36,434 nucleotides of DNA from Tannerellaceae bacterium (lineage in GTDB: Bacteria; Bacteroidota; Bacteroidia; Bacteroidales; Tannerellaceae): contig JAIRKZ010000005.1 in NCBI GenBank assembly GCA_031259845.1, positions 1-36,434 on the forward strand, given 5' to 3'. Position 1 is the first letter of the stretch. Every line of letters starts with the position of its first letter. The position numbers and the translations under genes were made by a program. Under the pieces are notes generated by a model that saw only the letters and a program-made list of their open reading frames with translations, was not told where the DNA came from and searched no databases. This document shows, one piece after another, positions 8,338 to 17,444 of the stretch.

Positions 8338-9522
8338 ATGAAAATCATCCATACAGCCGATTGGCACATCGGGCAGACTTTTTTTGATTATGACCGTAAG
8401 GCGGAACATGGTAAGTTTCTGGAATGGCTAAAGAGGCAGGTCTGGGAGTTGCAGGTTGACCTCTTATTGGTTGCGGGCGACGTGTTCGACAGCCCTAACC
8501 CGTCAGCGGAATCCCAGCGGGTATATTATCATTTTCTGCGGGATATTACGGCTGAGAATCCGGACTTGCAGGTAATCATAATTGCAGGCAATCATGATTC
8601 GGCCGCTCGCCTCGAAGCGCCCAGTCCTTTGCTGGAAAGTATGAACGTTTCTGTCAGGGGAGTTATAAAACGGACAAATGAGGGCGAAATTGATTTCGAC
8701 TATCTGACTATTCCGCTCAATAAAGGCGGTTATTGCCTTGCCGTGCCTTATCTGCGGCAGGGCGATTATCCGGAGGCCGGGTGTTATGCGCAGGGAGTGC
8801 AGAAAATGTATGAAATGCTGTATGAACGGGCGAAAGACAAAAAGGGCCCCTGTATTGTAATGGGGCATTTACAGGCTACCGGATCGGAAATATCGGACAA
8901 CGACCGCTCGGAACGCACAATAATAGGAGGATTGGAATGTATATCGCCCACCTCGTTTGCAAAGGAGGCGGCTTATACGGCGCTTGGGCATCTTCACCGT
9001 GCACAGCGGGTTTCAGGCCGTGAAAACGTCAGGTATTCAGGTTCGCCTTTGCCAATGTCTTTTGCAGAGAAGAACAATAAACAAGGCGTTACATTTATTG
9101 AAATAACCGATTCTACCGTAATTAAACGTATCGGCTTCGATGCGCCTGTAAAATTGCTGAGCATTCCCGCAGAGCCGGCGCCTTTCGGCAATGCACTTGA
9201 AGAAATAGTTAATTTGCCCGAAGGGGAGATAACCGGAACGTCTCCCTATCTTGAGATTAAAATACTGCTTACTGAACCAGACCCATCGCTACGGCACAAC
9301 ATCGAAGAGGCGCTGAAAACGAAGTCTGTGCGGCTGGCCCGTATTGCTGCCGTTACTCCAAAACGGGAAACAGGAACGCAGGCTATCACTTATGAACAGT
9401 TACAAACCATTAATCCGATGGATATTGCGACAGATATTTTTCGCCGCCGGTTTAGCGGAGACGAAATGCCCCCGGAGATGAAAACGCTTTTGCAGAAGGT
9501 AATACAGGAGATTGAAATATGA
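8338..9522 (+). CDS. sbcD: Exonuclease SbcCD subunit D
   Basis: This 394-residue protein is the Mre11-type nuclease subunit. The calcineurin-like metal-binding motifs are all present in order: DWHIG (residues 8-12), GDVFD, GNHD, GHLQ and GHLH. The C-terminal third is the SbcD cap and SbcC-binding region. SbcCD cleaves DNA hairpins and protein-blocked ends and degrades double-stranded ends in an ATP-dependent way. The gene overlaps sbcC by 4 bases (ATGA), so the two subunits are translated together. The ATG at 8338 is directly preceded by an AT-rich leader with a weak -7-like TAACTTTA at 8295-8302. Confidence 0.95.
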   Translation: MKIIHTADWHIGQTFFDYDRKAEHGKFLEWLKRQVWELQVDLLLVAGDVFDSPNPSAESQRVYYHFLRDITAENPDLQVIIIAGNHDSAARLEAPSPLLESMNVSVRGVIKRTNEGEIDFDYLTIPLNKGGYCLAVPYLRQGDYPEAGCYAQGVQKMYEMLYERAKDKKGPCIVMGHLQATGSEISDNDRSERTIIGGLECISPTSFAKEAAYTALGHLHRAQRVSGRENVRYSGSPLPMSFAEKNNKQGVTFIEITDSTVIKRIGFDAPVKLLSIPAEPAPFGNALEEIVNLPEGEITGTSPYLEIKILLTEPDPSLRHNIEEALKTKSVRLARIAAVTPKRETGTQAITYEQLQTINPMDIATDIFRRRFSGDEMPPEMKTLLQKVIQEIEI

Positions 9523-12500
9523 GAATATTGGCGATAAGGGGGAAAAATCTCGCCTCCCTGGAAGGTGAATTTGAGATAGATTTTACAGCAGAACCATTAA
9601 AGTCTGCCGGCATTTTCGCAATAACCGGCAGCACCGGGTCCGGTAAGTCTACGTTACTTGATGCGCTTTGCCTCGCACTGTTTGACGATACCCCGCGCAC
9701 CAATCGCGCTTCTGAAAATAATATCCAGATAACAGATGTAAAAGATAAGACAATCAATCAAAAAGACAGCCGCAACATTCTAAGGCGGGGCACAAGCGAC
9801 GGGTATGCAGAAGTGGATTTCGTATCGCTCGGGGGAGAGAAATTCCGGAGCCGGTGGAGTGTAAGGCGATCACGCGATAAGGTAGGAGGCACGTTACAAA
9901 ATTCCGAACTAAGGCTGCTCAATCTTACAACAAATATAGAAGAGCAGGGACGGAAAACAGAATTGCTGGCAAAGATTGCAGGGCTGATTGGCTTGAGTTT
10001 CGACCAATTTACGCGGGCAGTCCTTCTGGCGCAAGGGGATTTCGCCACCTTCTTGAAAGCGACACAAAAAGAGAAAGCGGAACTTCTGGAGAAATTAACA
10101 GGGACAGAGGTCTATTCGCGTATATCTACCGTTATTTATGAAAAATCGAAAAACGCAGAGCAGGAAGTAAACCTGATACGGGAACGCATCAAGGATATTG
10201 AACTTCTTTCCGGAGAAGAAGTAGAAACGTTTGGCAGGGAGAAACTGTCCATTGTCAGGGAGACAGAGAGCCTGAAGAAAGAAATGGAGGCGCTGGCAAA
10301 TAAAATTAAATGGATAACAGACGGGGCTGCGTTAAACGCCGGCGTGAAAGAAGCGGAACAACGCCTGGCCGCCGCAATCAAAGCCATCGAAGAGGCAAAG
10401 CCCCGCTACGATTATCTGGCCCAGGTGGATAGCGTACAGGAAATAAGGGATAGCTTTAATGAACTGAAAACATCGGGCAAACAACTTACGGAATACAAAC
10501 GTAACCTTGCCGCACAGGAAAAGCTGCGGGATACGAATGCTTTGCGATTAGAACAATCAACCGGGGAGGTGGCCCTTTGTGAAAGCCGTTTGCTAAAGTT
10601 CGATGAAGAACTTAAAAACGTGGAACCCGAAATCAAACAGGCAAGAGAATTAGACATTCAGATAGCAGGGACGAAAAACGCCGCAGAAGAGGCTGAAAAA
10701 GAATACAATCAGGCCGCCGCGAAGAAGAGTAAACTTGGAGAATCTATCCTGAAGATACAGGCCTCTATCCTTTCTGCAAAAGAAATGGCTTCACAGGCCA
10801 GACTGTGGTTCAATCAGCATGAGCCATACAGGGAGATTATCCCCAGGGTAGAATTGATTGTTAATTTGCTCGACGATGCAACTGCGGCAAGTAAGCAAAA
10901 AGCGGATAACGAAAAAACCTTAGCTGCTTCCAATACCTTACTTGCCTCGGCAACAGTAAAACGGGCGGAATTGATAGCGGAGTCCGAACGGTTGAACAAA
11001 CTGCTCCCGGCAGAAGTTACCGCGCTGCGGCTAAGGCTGGAAGATGGAAAACCCTGCCCTGTTTGCGGAAGCGAACATCACCCGTATCGCAATATAAGCG
11101 GGGAAAGCCTGGTAGAGGCGGAGCTTAACAGCGCTAAAAAAGAGGTGGCCGGTAAAATAACGTTGCAGGATAACCGGATTGAAAGCCTCAAAAGTGAAAA
11201 CATCCGTTTAGCGTCGGTTATTGAAAACTATGCCAACCAGTGGGCCGAAGCAATGAATAAATTGGACACCTTCCTTGCCTTTCTCCCCGGTTGGAAAATG
11301 GCCTTTGAACAGGGCGCTTTGCAAAACCGGCTAAAATCAGTTGCCGGCGCCTGGAGTAAGAACGAATCAGCCTTACGCCGGGCGAATGAGCAGGAAACTA
11401 CCCTCCAGGCAAGTTTGGAACTGGGAAAAGAACAACTCCTTGAAGCCGGAGAAGCTTTTGCCGCTAAACATGAAAAGTATAAAAACACCCAAAAGGCGCT
11501 GGAGGAATTGCAGGAGAAAAGAGCCGGGATACTTCAGGGGAAAGCCCCCGGCGAGGTAGAGGAACAATATACCCGGAGGAAAAAAGAACTCTCCGCCACG
11601 CTTTCCCGTCTGAAAGAAGAGAAAAGTAAAATGCTTGCTGCAAAAGAAAAACAAGAGGGCGTAATCAAGCAAATCTCGCAGGAGATTTCGAGGCTGTCCG
11701 CACATTGCAATGAGTTGCAAATAGCAGTAGATACGTGGCTTTCTGCCAAGAATAAAGACCTTACAATAGAACGTTTATCCACCCTGCTGTCTGGGGATAA
11801 TACTTGGCTCATCGCCGAAAGAGAGTTGTTAAACCGCCTCCACCAGGGCAAAACCACCGCATTAGCCACGCTGGATGAACGGAAGAAAACACTCGGAAAT
11901 CATCAACTGCTGGAAAGTAAGCCGGCCGAAGGCGAAACGAAAGACAGCTTGCAGGAAACACTATCCGGCCGCCAGGAAGCGATGCGGCGTAACGCGGCCC
12001 GTAATACGGAGATTGATATCCTCTTGGCCAACCATGAGAAGGGAAAAGAGCGGATTGCTTTGTTCGAAAAGGAATTGAACGAAAAGTCCGCCCTGTCCGG
12101 GAACTGGAAAAAATTAAACGAAATGTTCGGTTCGGCCGATGGCTCAAAGTTTAAAGTCCTGGCCCAAGGCTATACGCTGGATGCACTGCTCGCTTATGCA
12201 AACAAACACCTCCGCGAACTTTCCAAACGCTATGAAATACACCGTATACCCGATACATTAGCCCTGCAGGTGGCAGACCTTGACATGCTGGGCGAAGTCC
12301 GCACGGTACATTCCCTGTCCGGCGGCGAATCTTTTCTGGTATCACTGGCCTTAGCCTTAGGCCTCTCATCCCTTTCATCAAACCGGATGAAAGTAGAATC
12401 CCTCTTCATAGACGAAGGCTTTGGTTCGCTCGATATAGACACCCTGCGGATAGCAATGGACGCTTTGGAGCGACTGCAAACCCAGGGACGCAAGATAGGC

Positions 12501-12596
12501 GTCATCTCGCACGTAACGGAAATGACCGAACGCATTAACGCCCAAATCCAGGTGCTTAAAACAGTCAACGGCAGAAGCCGGATCGAAATAAGGTGA
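9519..12596 (+). CDS. sbcC: Exonuclease SbcCD subunit C (SMC/Rad50-like ATPase)
   Basis: This 1025-residue ATPase has the Rad50 layout. Walker A GSTGSGKS is at residues 37-44. Long coiled coils run from about 185 to 860. A zinc hook CPVCG is at 513-517 in the middle of the coil. The signature LSGGES is near 933 and Walker B LFIDEGFGSLD near 960-970. The length is close to that of other SbcC proteins. The protein dimerises through its heads and the zinc hook and gates DNA access to SbcD. It starts inside the sbcD stop region and ends 30 bases from a convergent pseudogene. Confidence 0.95.
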   Translation: MRILAIRGKNLASLEGEFEIDFTAEPLKSAGIFAITGSTGSGKSTLLDALCLALFDDTPRTNRASENNIQITDVKDKTINQKDSRNILRRGTSDGYAEVDFVSLGGEKFRSRWSVRRSRDKVGGTLQNSELRLLNLTTNIEEQGRKTELLAKIAGLIGLSFDQFTRAVLLAQGDFATFLKATQKEKAELLEKLTGTEVYSRISTVIYEKSKNAEQEVNLIRERIKDIELLSGEEVETFGREKLSIVRETESLKKEMEALANKIKWITDGAALNAGVKEAEQRLAAAIKAIEEAKPRYDYLAQVDSVQEIRDSFNELKTSGKQLTEYKRNLAAQEKLRDTNALRLEQSTGEVALCESRLLKFDEELKNVEPEIKQARELDIQIAGTKNAAEEAEKEYNQAAAKKSKLGESILKIQASILSAKEMASQARLWFNQHEPYREIIPRVELIVNLLDDATAASKQKADNEKTLAASNTLLASATVKRAELIAESERLNKLLPAEVTALRLRLEDGKPCPVCGSEHHPYRNISGESLVEAELNSAKKEVAGKITLQDNRIESLKSENIRLASVIENYANQWAEAMNKLDTFLAFLPGWKMAFEQGALQNRLKSVAGAWSKNESALRRANEQETTLQASLELGKEQLLEAGEAFAAKHEKYKNTQKALEELQEKRAGILQGKAPGEVEEQYTRRKKELSATLSRLKEEKSKMLAAKEKQEGVIKQISQEISRLSAHCNELQIAVDTWLSAKNKDLTIERLSTLLSGDNTWLIAERELLNRLHQGKTTALATLDERKKTLGNHQLLESKPAEGETKDSLQETLSGRQEAMRRNAARNTEIDILLANHEKGKERIALFEKELNEKSALSGNWKKLNEMFGSADGSKFKVLAQGYTLDALLAYANKHLRELSKRYEIHRIPDTLALQVADLDMLGEVRTVHSLSGGESFLVSLALALGLSSLSSNRMKVESLFIDEGFGSLDIDTLRIAMDALERLQTQGRKIGVISHVTEMTERINAQIQVLKTVNGRSRIEIR

Positions 12597-12626
12597 CACC
12601 CGTAAAATATCTTCAAACGGTTTCAA

Positions 12627-13285
12627 TTATTCATCCAACAATTCTTTCAATTTTTCGGCATCCGGCAAAATGCCCTTATATTCCGGCGGCAGTTCCCGCG
12701 CAGTACGGTAAGTGGCAACGCCCATCGGTTTGGACGTATCCCGAAAAGCAAATTCCACAATCCTGTTACTTTTTTCCTTGCATAGGATAATCCCGATGGA
12801 AGGATTTTCATGTGGTTTCTTTTCGTATTCGTCCAGCGCCGAAAGATAAAAATTCCCGTTCATCCACTATCAGGCGATGTTGATTGCCGATAAACGTAAA
12901 ATCCGTTCCCAATGCCATGATAAACTTTTTGATATTGAGGACAATTTGATTTTCTATCAGACGTTCGTCTTCTTCGTCGGGGTCATTGATATTGATAAAA
13001 TCAAGCAAATATTCGTCTTTGAACGATTGAAGCGCCTTGCTGATGAAAAAGGTCGGACTTGAGGTTGTATCGCAATTTCTCTTTACTCCAAAATTCGGCG
13101 GCACATTTTTGAATATAAAAAATGCGTTCATCAAGCGAGTTGGTTTTTTCTATAATTTCACAATGGTGTGTAAATCCTGTTTGCAGGAAACAGTACATAT
13201 CCGACTGAGGAAAATCGCCCGCTGGTGGCGGGCGATTTTGAAATACAGGATGCCATGTTTCATAAAACAATCGCATTCGTTTCAT
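12627..13285 (-). pseudogene. Broken YhcG-type nuclease (DUF1016/PDDEXK) gene
   Basis: Three pieces of a DUF1016/YhcG-type protein lie in different frames. The first (13285 down to about 13050) reads MKRMRLFYETWHPVFQN, then LDERIFYIQKCAAEFWSKEKLRYNLKSDLFHQQG. The second (about 13050 to 12855) reads KALQSFKDEYLLDFININ, then ALGTDFTFIGNQHRLIVDE. The third (12863-12627) reads NFYLSALDEYEKKPHENPSIGIILCKEK to the stop. Between the second and third pieces the catalytic strands with the PDDEXK residues (normally FYIDLLFYH to VVIDLK) are missing. The N-terminal domain is also absent, because the piece begins one base after the stop of the neighbour at 13287. The gene is a non-functional remnant. YhcG proteins are PD-(D/E)XK nucleases often found with restriction or mobile loci. 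Confidence 0.75.
13211..13239. repeat. Perfect 12-bp-stem hairpin inside the YhcG remnant
   Basis: AAAATCGCCCGC, the loop TGGTG and GCGGGCGATTTT form a perfect inverted repeat. It lies where the protein reads FQNRPPPAGDF, a loop position between the two conserved parts of YhcG. It is more GC-rich than its surroundings and resembles a small palindromic insertion element that kept the frame. No second copy is visible in this window. Confidence 0.6.
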
Positions 13286-13286
13286 G

Positions 13287-14150
13287 TTACTTGCTGATAG
13301 ACCAACATTTTAGCATAAAGCGTGTATTTATAATTATTGCAGCGAATCCAAATGCTACAAAAGTAACAACATATCCAATCATCTGTTGAACGGAAATAAC
13401 CACTCCATAATATAACTGCACTGCGGACTGACCGATTACCGTAACGGCTATAACCGCTAAAAAAACAAGCATAACCAGCGACAGGATATATCTTGCCTGC
13501 TTTTTTCTCAACAGCATAATACCTCCAATCAGGCAGGTTGGAAAAATAAGACCAATATCAATAATAAAAGTAGGTTCGGTTGTGGATATGTCTATGATGT
13601 CCAAAGATGTATCTGTGAACAGAGTGGGTAGTATGCTCATCAGCCAAACAAGTGTCGTACATCCGGAAATCATTGTAAAGATGGCGGTTCCGGTGTGTTT
13701 TTTATCTTTATTCACAGGTTTAACCGTCTCATTCATGTCAATCATACTGAAAACAAATGTGAAAAAAGCGGCGGAAAATGCCATAAGATACAATATAAAC
13801 ATACGGCTGTAAGTAATGCCAAAGGCGGTTGTTGCCGAATAATAGAGGATAGACACAAGAAGTCCTCCATGTAGAAGTTTCGATTTTGGCCCTGAGTCAC
13901 GTTTCAACGTAGTTATAAGCAGTCCTAACGATACCAAAAGCATCACTAAATCAGAACCTTTGGCAGTAGTAGCTTTCAGCATGGAGTTTTTTGCATAAAC
14001 CCCATTTCCAAACAATTGTACTGTCTCACCATAAATATTTTCAACAAATTCCGGTTTGCCGCCGTCGCTGTAAAACAGCCCCATACACGCATTGCACCAA
14101 ACAAGTATTACAACACAAATTGACAATCTTGAAATAATTCTTTTTCTCAT
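13287..14150 (-). CDS. Multi-pass membrane protein of unknown function
   Basis: This 287-residue protein has an N-terminal signal-like helix (residues 5-25) and about seven further hydrophobic segments. The region after the first helix is a short periplasmic loop (about residues 28-60). I do not recognise the family. It is the last gene of the minus-strand accessory operon and starts 8 bases after the methyltransferase stop. The YhcG remnant begins one base after its stop, so a deletion end may lie here; the gene itself looks whole. Confidence 0.65.
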   Translation of the reverse strand: MRKRIISRLSICVVILVWCNACMGLFYSDGGKPEFVENIYGETVQLFGNGVYAKNSMLKATTAKGSDLVMLLVSLGLLITTLKRDSGPKSKLLHGGLLVSILYYSATTAFGITYSRMFILYLMAFSAAFFTFVFSMIDMNETVKPVNKDKKHTGTAIFTMISGCTTLVWLMSILPTLFTDTSLDIIDISTTEPTFIIDIGLIFPTCLIGGIMLLRKKQARYILSLVMLVFLAVIAVTVIGQSAVQLYYGVVISVQQMIGYVVTFVAFGFAAIIINTRFMLKCWSISK

Positions 14151-14158
14151 GTATCTTT

Positions 14159-14938
14159 CTATTTTCCAATCTTTTTCCCAATATAAAACACATAACCGTA
14201 ATACTGTTTATATCTGGAATACAACTCTGCCTCACGCCTCATAAATCCAATAAAATCCTCAACTGTTTTATTTCCTGCATGTTTTTTCAAAAATTCCTCC
14301 TGTCGTGGTTTTTGCGGAATAAAATAATTATCTATCCAACAGTTTTCAGGCAATGTAAATGCGGCAACAGGGACATAACCTGCTTTTTGCATGATTGAAA
14401 TATTATGCCCTATTGTGTCAATTTCAGGAACAGCGTCAAGCCACCATTTTTCAATTTCATCGGGGCGTTCATCGGTAAACCATGACTCGTATGTTACAGC
14501 AATATAACCGCTTTTTTTTAGAAAGCTTTTCCAATAGTTTAATCCTTTTTCAAAACCTGTATTGGCAATAGCCCCTTCCGACCATATCAGGTCAAATTCC
14601 TCATTGCCGAAAGACAGGTCATCCATCGAACCGATAACGCCTTTTACTCTGTCTTGCAGGTTCAGTTTGGCTGCATTGGCATTAAACAGGTCAATGAACT
14701 TGGGAAACAGGTCAATGCCCGTGATATGCCCCAAAGTATGTTGCGCCATTACCATTGTCTGACCGCCTGTTCCGCAACCGAGGTCGAGTATTTGCGAATC
14801 GACGGTGAGGTTGTCAATAAAGCTCAATGCTTTGACGGTCATTTCGGGACTTCCGGGTCCCTGCCGTTCCAACTGCGAAAAATATTCGCATATTAAATTC
14901 ATATCAAATTCGTGAATGGATTTATTTTCTTCGTTCAT
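14159..14938 (-). CDS. Class I SAM-dependent methyltransferase
   Basis: This 259-residue protein has the Rossmann-fold motifs of class I methyltransferases: motif [14 protein letters not shown] (near residues 56-68), the acidic ligand of the ribose in [14 protein letters not shown], and the motif IV region [15 protein letters not shown]. The remainder ([15 protein letters not shown] and on) resembles small-molecule methyltransferases rather than rRNA or DNA enzymes. The substrate is not predictable. It lies between a DUF7662-like gene (one-base gap) and a membrane protein gene in the same operon. Confidence 0.87.
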   Translation of the reverse strand: MNEENKSIHEFDMNLICEYFSQLERQGPGSPEMTVKALSFIDNLTVDSQILDLGCGTGGQTMVMAQHTLGHITGIDLFPKFIDLFNANAAKLNLQDRVKGVIGSMDDLSFGNEEFDLIWSEGAIANTGFEKGLNYWKSFLKKSGYIAVTYESWFTDERPDEIEKWWLDAVPEIDTIGHNISIMQKAGYVPVAAFTLPENCWIDNYFIPQKPRQEEFLKKHAGNKTVEDFIGFMRREAELYSRYKQYYGYVFYIGKKIGK

Positions 14939-14939
14939 A

Positions 14940-15146
14940 TCAATCTATTTTTTTGAATGTTACATATTTTTCTTTCAATGAAATTTTACCGTCTTCATAT
15001 CCATATTCTTTTGTTTCTTTCTTATAGTTTAAGAAAGAGTGGTCTATGTCAAAGCCTATAATCGCTTTGATTTCTTCAAACGTGAGCCTGATTGTTTCAC
15101 TCCCGTCGTTTTGAAGATGTTGCCATAATGATTCATATTTGCTCAT
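14940..15146 (-). CDS. Small conserved protein (DUF7662-like)
   Basis: This 68-residue protein begins [12 protein letters not shown] and continues with [24 protein letters not shown], then [16 protein letters not shown]. The pattern KYxxLWxxL, LTFEEI and DHSFL matches a small conserved family met beside GyrI-like and other accessory genes. No enzyme motif is seen. The fold may be a small DNA-binding or partner domain, but this is a guess. It sits between the GyrI-like gene (2-base gap) and the methyltransferase. Confidence 0.7.
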   Translation of the reverse strand: MSKYESLWQHLQNDGSETIRLTFEEIKAIIGFDIDHSFLNYKKETKEYGYEDGKISLKEKYVTFKKID

Positions 15147-15148
15147 AA

Positions 15149-15748
15149 TTATCTATTTACAAAAAATCTTAACACGGTCTTTAGCTTTTCGGGCGACGTT
15201 TTCCTCGCATCCGACAAATAGATTTCGCGGTGTGTGTCCGTCCTGCGTTTCAGACCGTTTTCAGACAGAAAGGCAGTCATTTTTGCGAAACTTTCAGGTT
15301 CATTATCGTAAGAACCTGTGTGCATTATTTGTACCGACAAACCGTCTTCTATTTCTTCCATCTTCACTTCATCAAGTAACACGTTAGGCTTTTTCTTTTG
15401 AGTGATTTCTAATGCTTTCAAGAACACACCGGTATCAACGAAATTCGGTTGTTTAAGCATAATGGTATAGATAAAACTGTTTTTATCAAGCGCATTGCCA
15501 TTCCAAATGCCTTCAAGAGGATACACGGTATATTCAAAGTAGCCGTTGGGCGTAAAGCCATTTCGTGGCATCATTCTTACAGCATAAGCCAGCGAATACA
15601 ATACGCCAATTTTCTCGGCAAATTCCTCGCCATTAGGATTGCCTTTGCCCGAAAGTGTAAAATATTTTGCTTTCGACACAGTAAGCAACATCGGCTTATT
15701 TGTCGGCAAATAAACGTCCTTTTCCGATTTCGTCCATTCGTACTTCAT
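15149..15748 (-). CDS. GyrI-like small-molecule-binding domain protein
   Basis: This 199-residue protein starts MKYEWTKSEKDVYLPTNKPMLLTVSKAKYFTLSGKGNPNGEEF and later has IMHTGSYDNEPESFAKM. This is the stand-alone GyrI-like (SOUL/BacR-related) family common in Bacteroidetes. These proteins bind small, often lipophilic, compounds; some hydrolyse cyclopropanoid toxins. The length is usual for the family. It overlaps the upstream flavodoxin gene by 4 bases, so the two are translationally coupled. Confidence 0.88.
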   Translation of the reverse strand: MKYEWTKSEKDVYLPTNKPMLLTVSKAKYFTLSGKGNPNGEEFAEKIGVLYSLAYAVRMMPRNGFTPNGYFEYTVYPLEGIWNGNALDKNSFIYTIMLKQPNFVDTGVFLKALEITQKKKPNVLLDEVKMEEIEDGLSVQIMHTGSYDNEPESFAKMTAFLSENGLKRRTDTHREIYLSDARKTSPEKLKTVLRFFVNR

Positions 15749-16266
15749 TTTATTTTACTTTTTATGCCCTTTTCAGAGCGATTATTTTTTTGATATTCCA
15801 TTACTAATTTTTCAATCCCATCTTCTTTGATTTGCGAAACGCTTTTATCCGTCTTTGCAATACGCTTGATGATAGCGCGTTCAAAGAAATTCATTTTCTC
15901 AAACTGAAACTCACCTCCAACAAAACACGTTGATGCCGCATGTTGATATAACATTTGCGGATAAGCGTTTGCCAATTCCTGTTGTTGTTTGGCGCTATCC
16001 TGTTCCATTCCACAAACAAATAATGCCAATCGCTTTTGCATCAAAGTTTCAAAGTTTTGCTTGCAGAAGCGTTGCATCATCTTCGATGAGTTTCCTGCAT
16101 AAATAGATGTTCCCAAAATAATACCGTCATAAGAATGGAAGTCGGGATGTCTGTCTTTTTTCAGGTCAATGATTGAGACCTGATTACTGATTAATCGTCC
16201 GGCAATCATTTGTGCTACTTTGGCAGTCGTTCCATATTTGGATATATAGATAATTGCTATTTTCAT
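15745..16266 (-). CDS. Flavodoxin-domain protein (HemG-like)
   Basis: This 173-residue protein starts MKIAIIYISKYGTTAKVAQMIA, the phosphate-binding loop of flavodoxins (S/T-x-T-G-like SKYGTTAKVA). It continues with YDGIILGTSIYAGNSSKMMQRF, the second FMN loop of the protoporphyrinogen oxidase HemG-type group. It probably binds FMN and acts as a small redox protein or oxidoreductase. It lacks a clear membrane anchor. It is coupled to the GyrI-like gene by a 4-base overlap. Confidence 0.85.
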   Translation of the reverse strand: MKIAIIYISKYGTTAKVAQMIAGRLISNQVSIIDLKKDRHPDFHSYDGIILGTSIYAGNSSKMMQRFCKQNFETLMQKRLALFVCGMEQDSAKQQQELANAYPQMLYQHAASTCFVGGEFQFEKMNFFERAIIKRIAKTDKSVSQIKEDGIEKLVMEYQKNNRSEKGIKSKIK

Positions 16267-16299
16267 TTTTGTATTCTCTGATTTATTAATATCTTATTT

Positions 16300-16680
16300 T
16301 TAGAACTTTCTTTTGGCTAATAGAGGTGTACATCCAATGAAAATAACAACAAGCAACCACAAGTTACCTGTAGTTATATCATAAGCCTCTAGTATTTCAT
16401 TGACTGTTTTTCCCATTAAAAAGCCCATGCCTGTTTCAAATATCAGTGTAAGGGATACCCATAGTAAGCCCATATACCAATAAGTTTTCGAATCACCTTT
16501 CCCTAACTTGGGTATAAAAATCATCGAAACGATAAAAATTAGTATACAGAGGGTAATCCCACTTATTGGCAATGAATATTCACTCCCTATCAAAGGAATA
16601 AAGATTCTTTCCCGCAAACCTGCATTCAAAATGGCAAGAGGAATAATAGATAACCAGATAAATATTGATTTTTTAATCAT
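16300..16680 (-). CDS. Four-helix membrane protein of unknown function
   Basis: Starting from MIKKSIFIWLSIIPLAILNAGLRE gives 126 residues with four membrane helices (about residues 3-19, 37-57, 69-87 and 103-119). A longer start at 16770 is possible but would overlap the upstream methyltransferase by 68 bases and add a hydrophilic stretch unlike the family, so I prefer 16680. Similar small proteins with NAGLRE and YDITTGNLWLLVV occur in Bacteroidetes without known function. It is in the accessory operon, 22 bases after the methyltransferase gene. Confidence 0.72.
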   Translation of the reverse strand: MIKKSIFIWLSIIPLAILNAGLRERIFIPLIGSEYSLPISGITLCILIFIVSMIFIPKLGKGDSKTYWYMGLLWVSLTLIFETGMGFLMGKTVNEILEAYDITTGNLWLLVVIFIGCTPLLAKRKF

Positions 16681-16702
16681 GGGATATTGGATTATATTTT
16701 TT

Positions 16703-17407
16703 TTACCAAATAAATGGTAGCAATCTATATTTAACTGTTTGCGAATATTCCAAATATCCTGCCAATTCATTTTTTAGCATTTTATCTTCTAAATACGTCC
16801 TAATCCAAATAATTCCTGTTACAACAAAACTGACAATCCCGACAGGAAATGTCCCAAACATTAAATAACTTGCTATTGCCCATAATACAATTCCTGCATA
16901 TCCGGGATGCCGGATAATTTTATATGGTCCGGTTTTTATTACAGTTTGTCCTCTATTATCTTGAATACGGGAAGTTGCCTCAAAATGTTTATTCTCAATA
17001 ACAGGCCATACCGTAAAAACACAAGAAAACAGATATAATCCTGTCCCCACATAAAAACATTCGATTGGCAACCTGTCCCAATAAAACCTGTTTCCAAGTC
17101 CTGCAACAATATAAATGCCATAATACGCCAATAGAACATATACAGGCAGAATAACTTTATCCCATTTTTTTGTATTATCCTGTTTTCTTCCTCTTTCGCT
17201 TAATGTTTCCTGGTGACCCGAAAACATTATAACGCAGGCAACAATGGAAAGAATCAAATAAAGAGAAACATTTACAATTCCTCTTATATCATTAAATCCA
17301 CCGGCGGCGGCAAAAAACAACCCAATTCCAATTATCCGTTGAAAGAGCAATAAAAATATATATTTAATTGCCCCCTTTTTTTCTGAAATTTTTTCTGTTG
17401 CTTTCAT
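16703..17407 (-). CDS. Isoprenylcysteine carboxyl methyltransferase-family membrane protein
   Basis: This 234-residue integral membrane protein has about six helices. The C-terminal signature is GPYKIIRHPGYAGIVLWAIASYLMFG, followed by RTYLEDKMLKNELAGYLEYSQTVKYRLLPFIW. This is the SAM-binding region of the ICMT/PEMT/NnrU group (RHPxYxG, and EE or ED before the last helix). Bacterial members methylate unknown lipids or small molecules in the membrane. It is the first intact gene downstream of the VOC chimera, 37 bases after it. Confidence 0.85.
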   Translation of the reverse strand: MKATEKISEKKGAIKYIFLLLFQRIIGIGLFFAAAGGFNDIRGIVNVSLYLILSIVACVIMFSGHQETLSERGRKQDNTKKWDKVILPVYVLLAYYGIYIVAGLGNRFYWDRLPIECFYVGTGLYLFSCVFTVWPVIENKHFEATSRIQDNRGQTVIKTGPYKIIRHPGYAGIVLWAIASYLMFGTFPVGIVSFVVTGIIWIRTYLEDKMLKNELAGYLEYSQTVKYRLLPFIW

Positions 17408-17444
17408 ATCTTATTCTTTCTATTTACAAAATAATCATATCATT

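Noticed and set aside
16300-16770. Longer 156-residue form of the four-helix membrane protein
   Set aside because: It would overlap the upstream methyltransferase gene by 68 bases and add a hydrophilic start. The start at 16680 fits the spacing of the operon and a membrane start.
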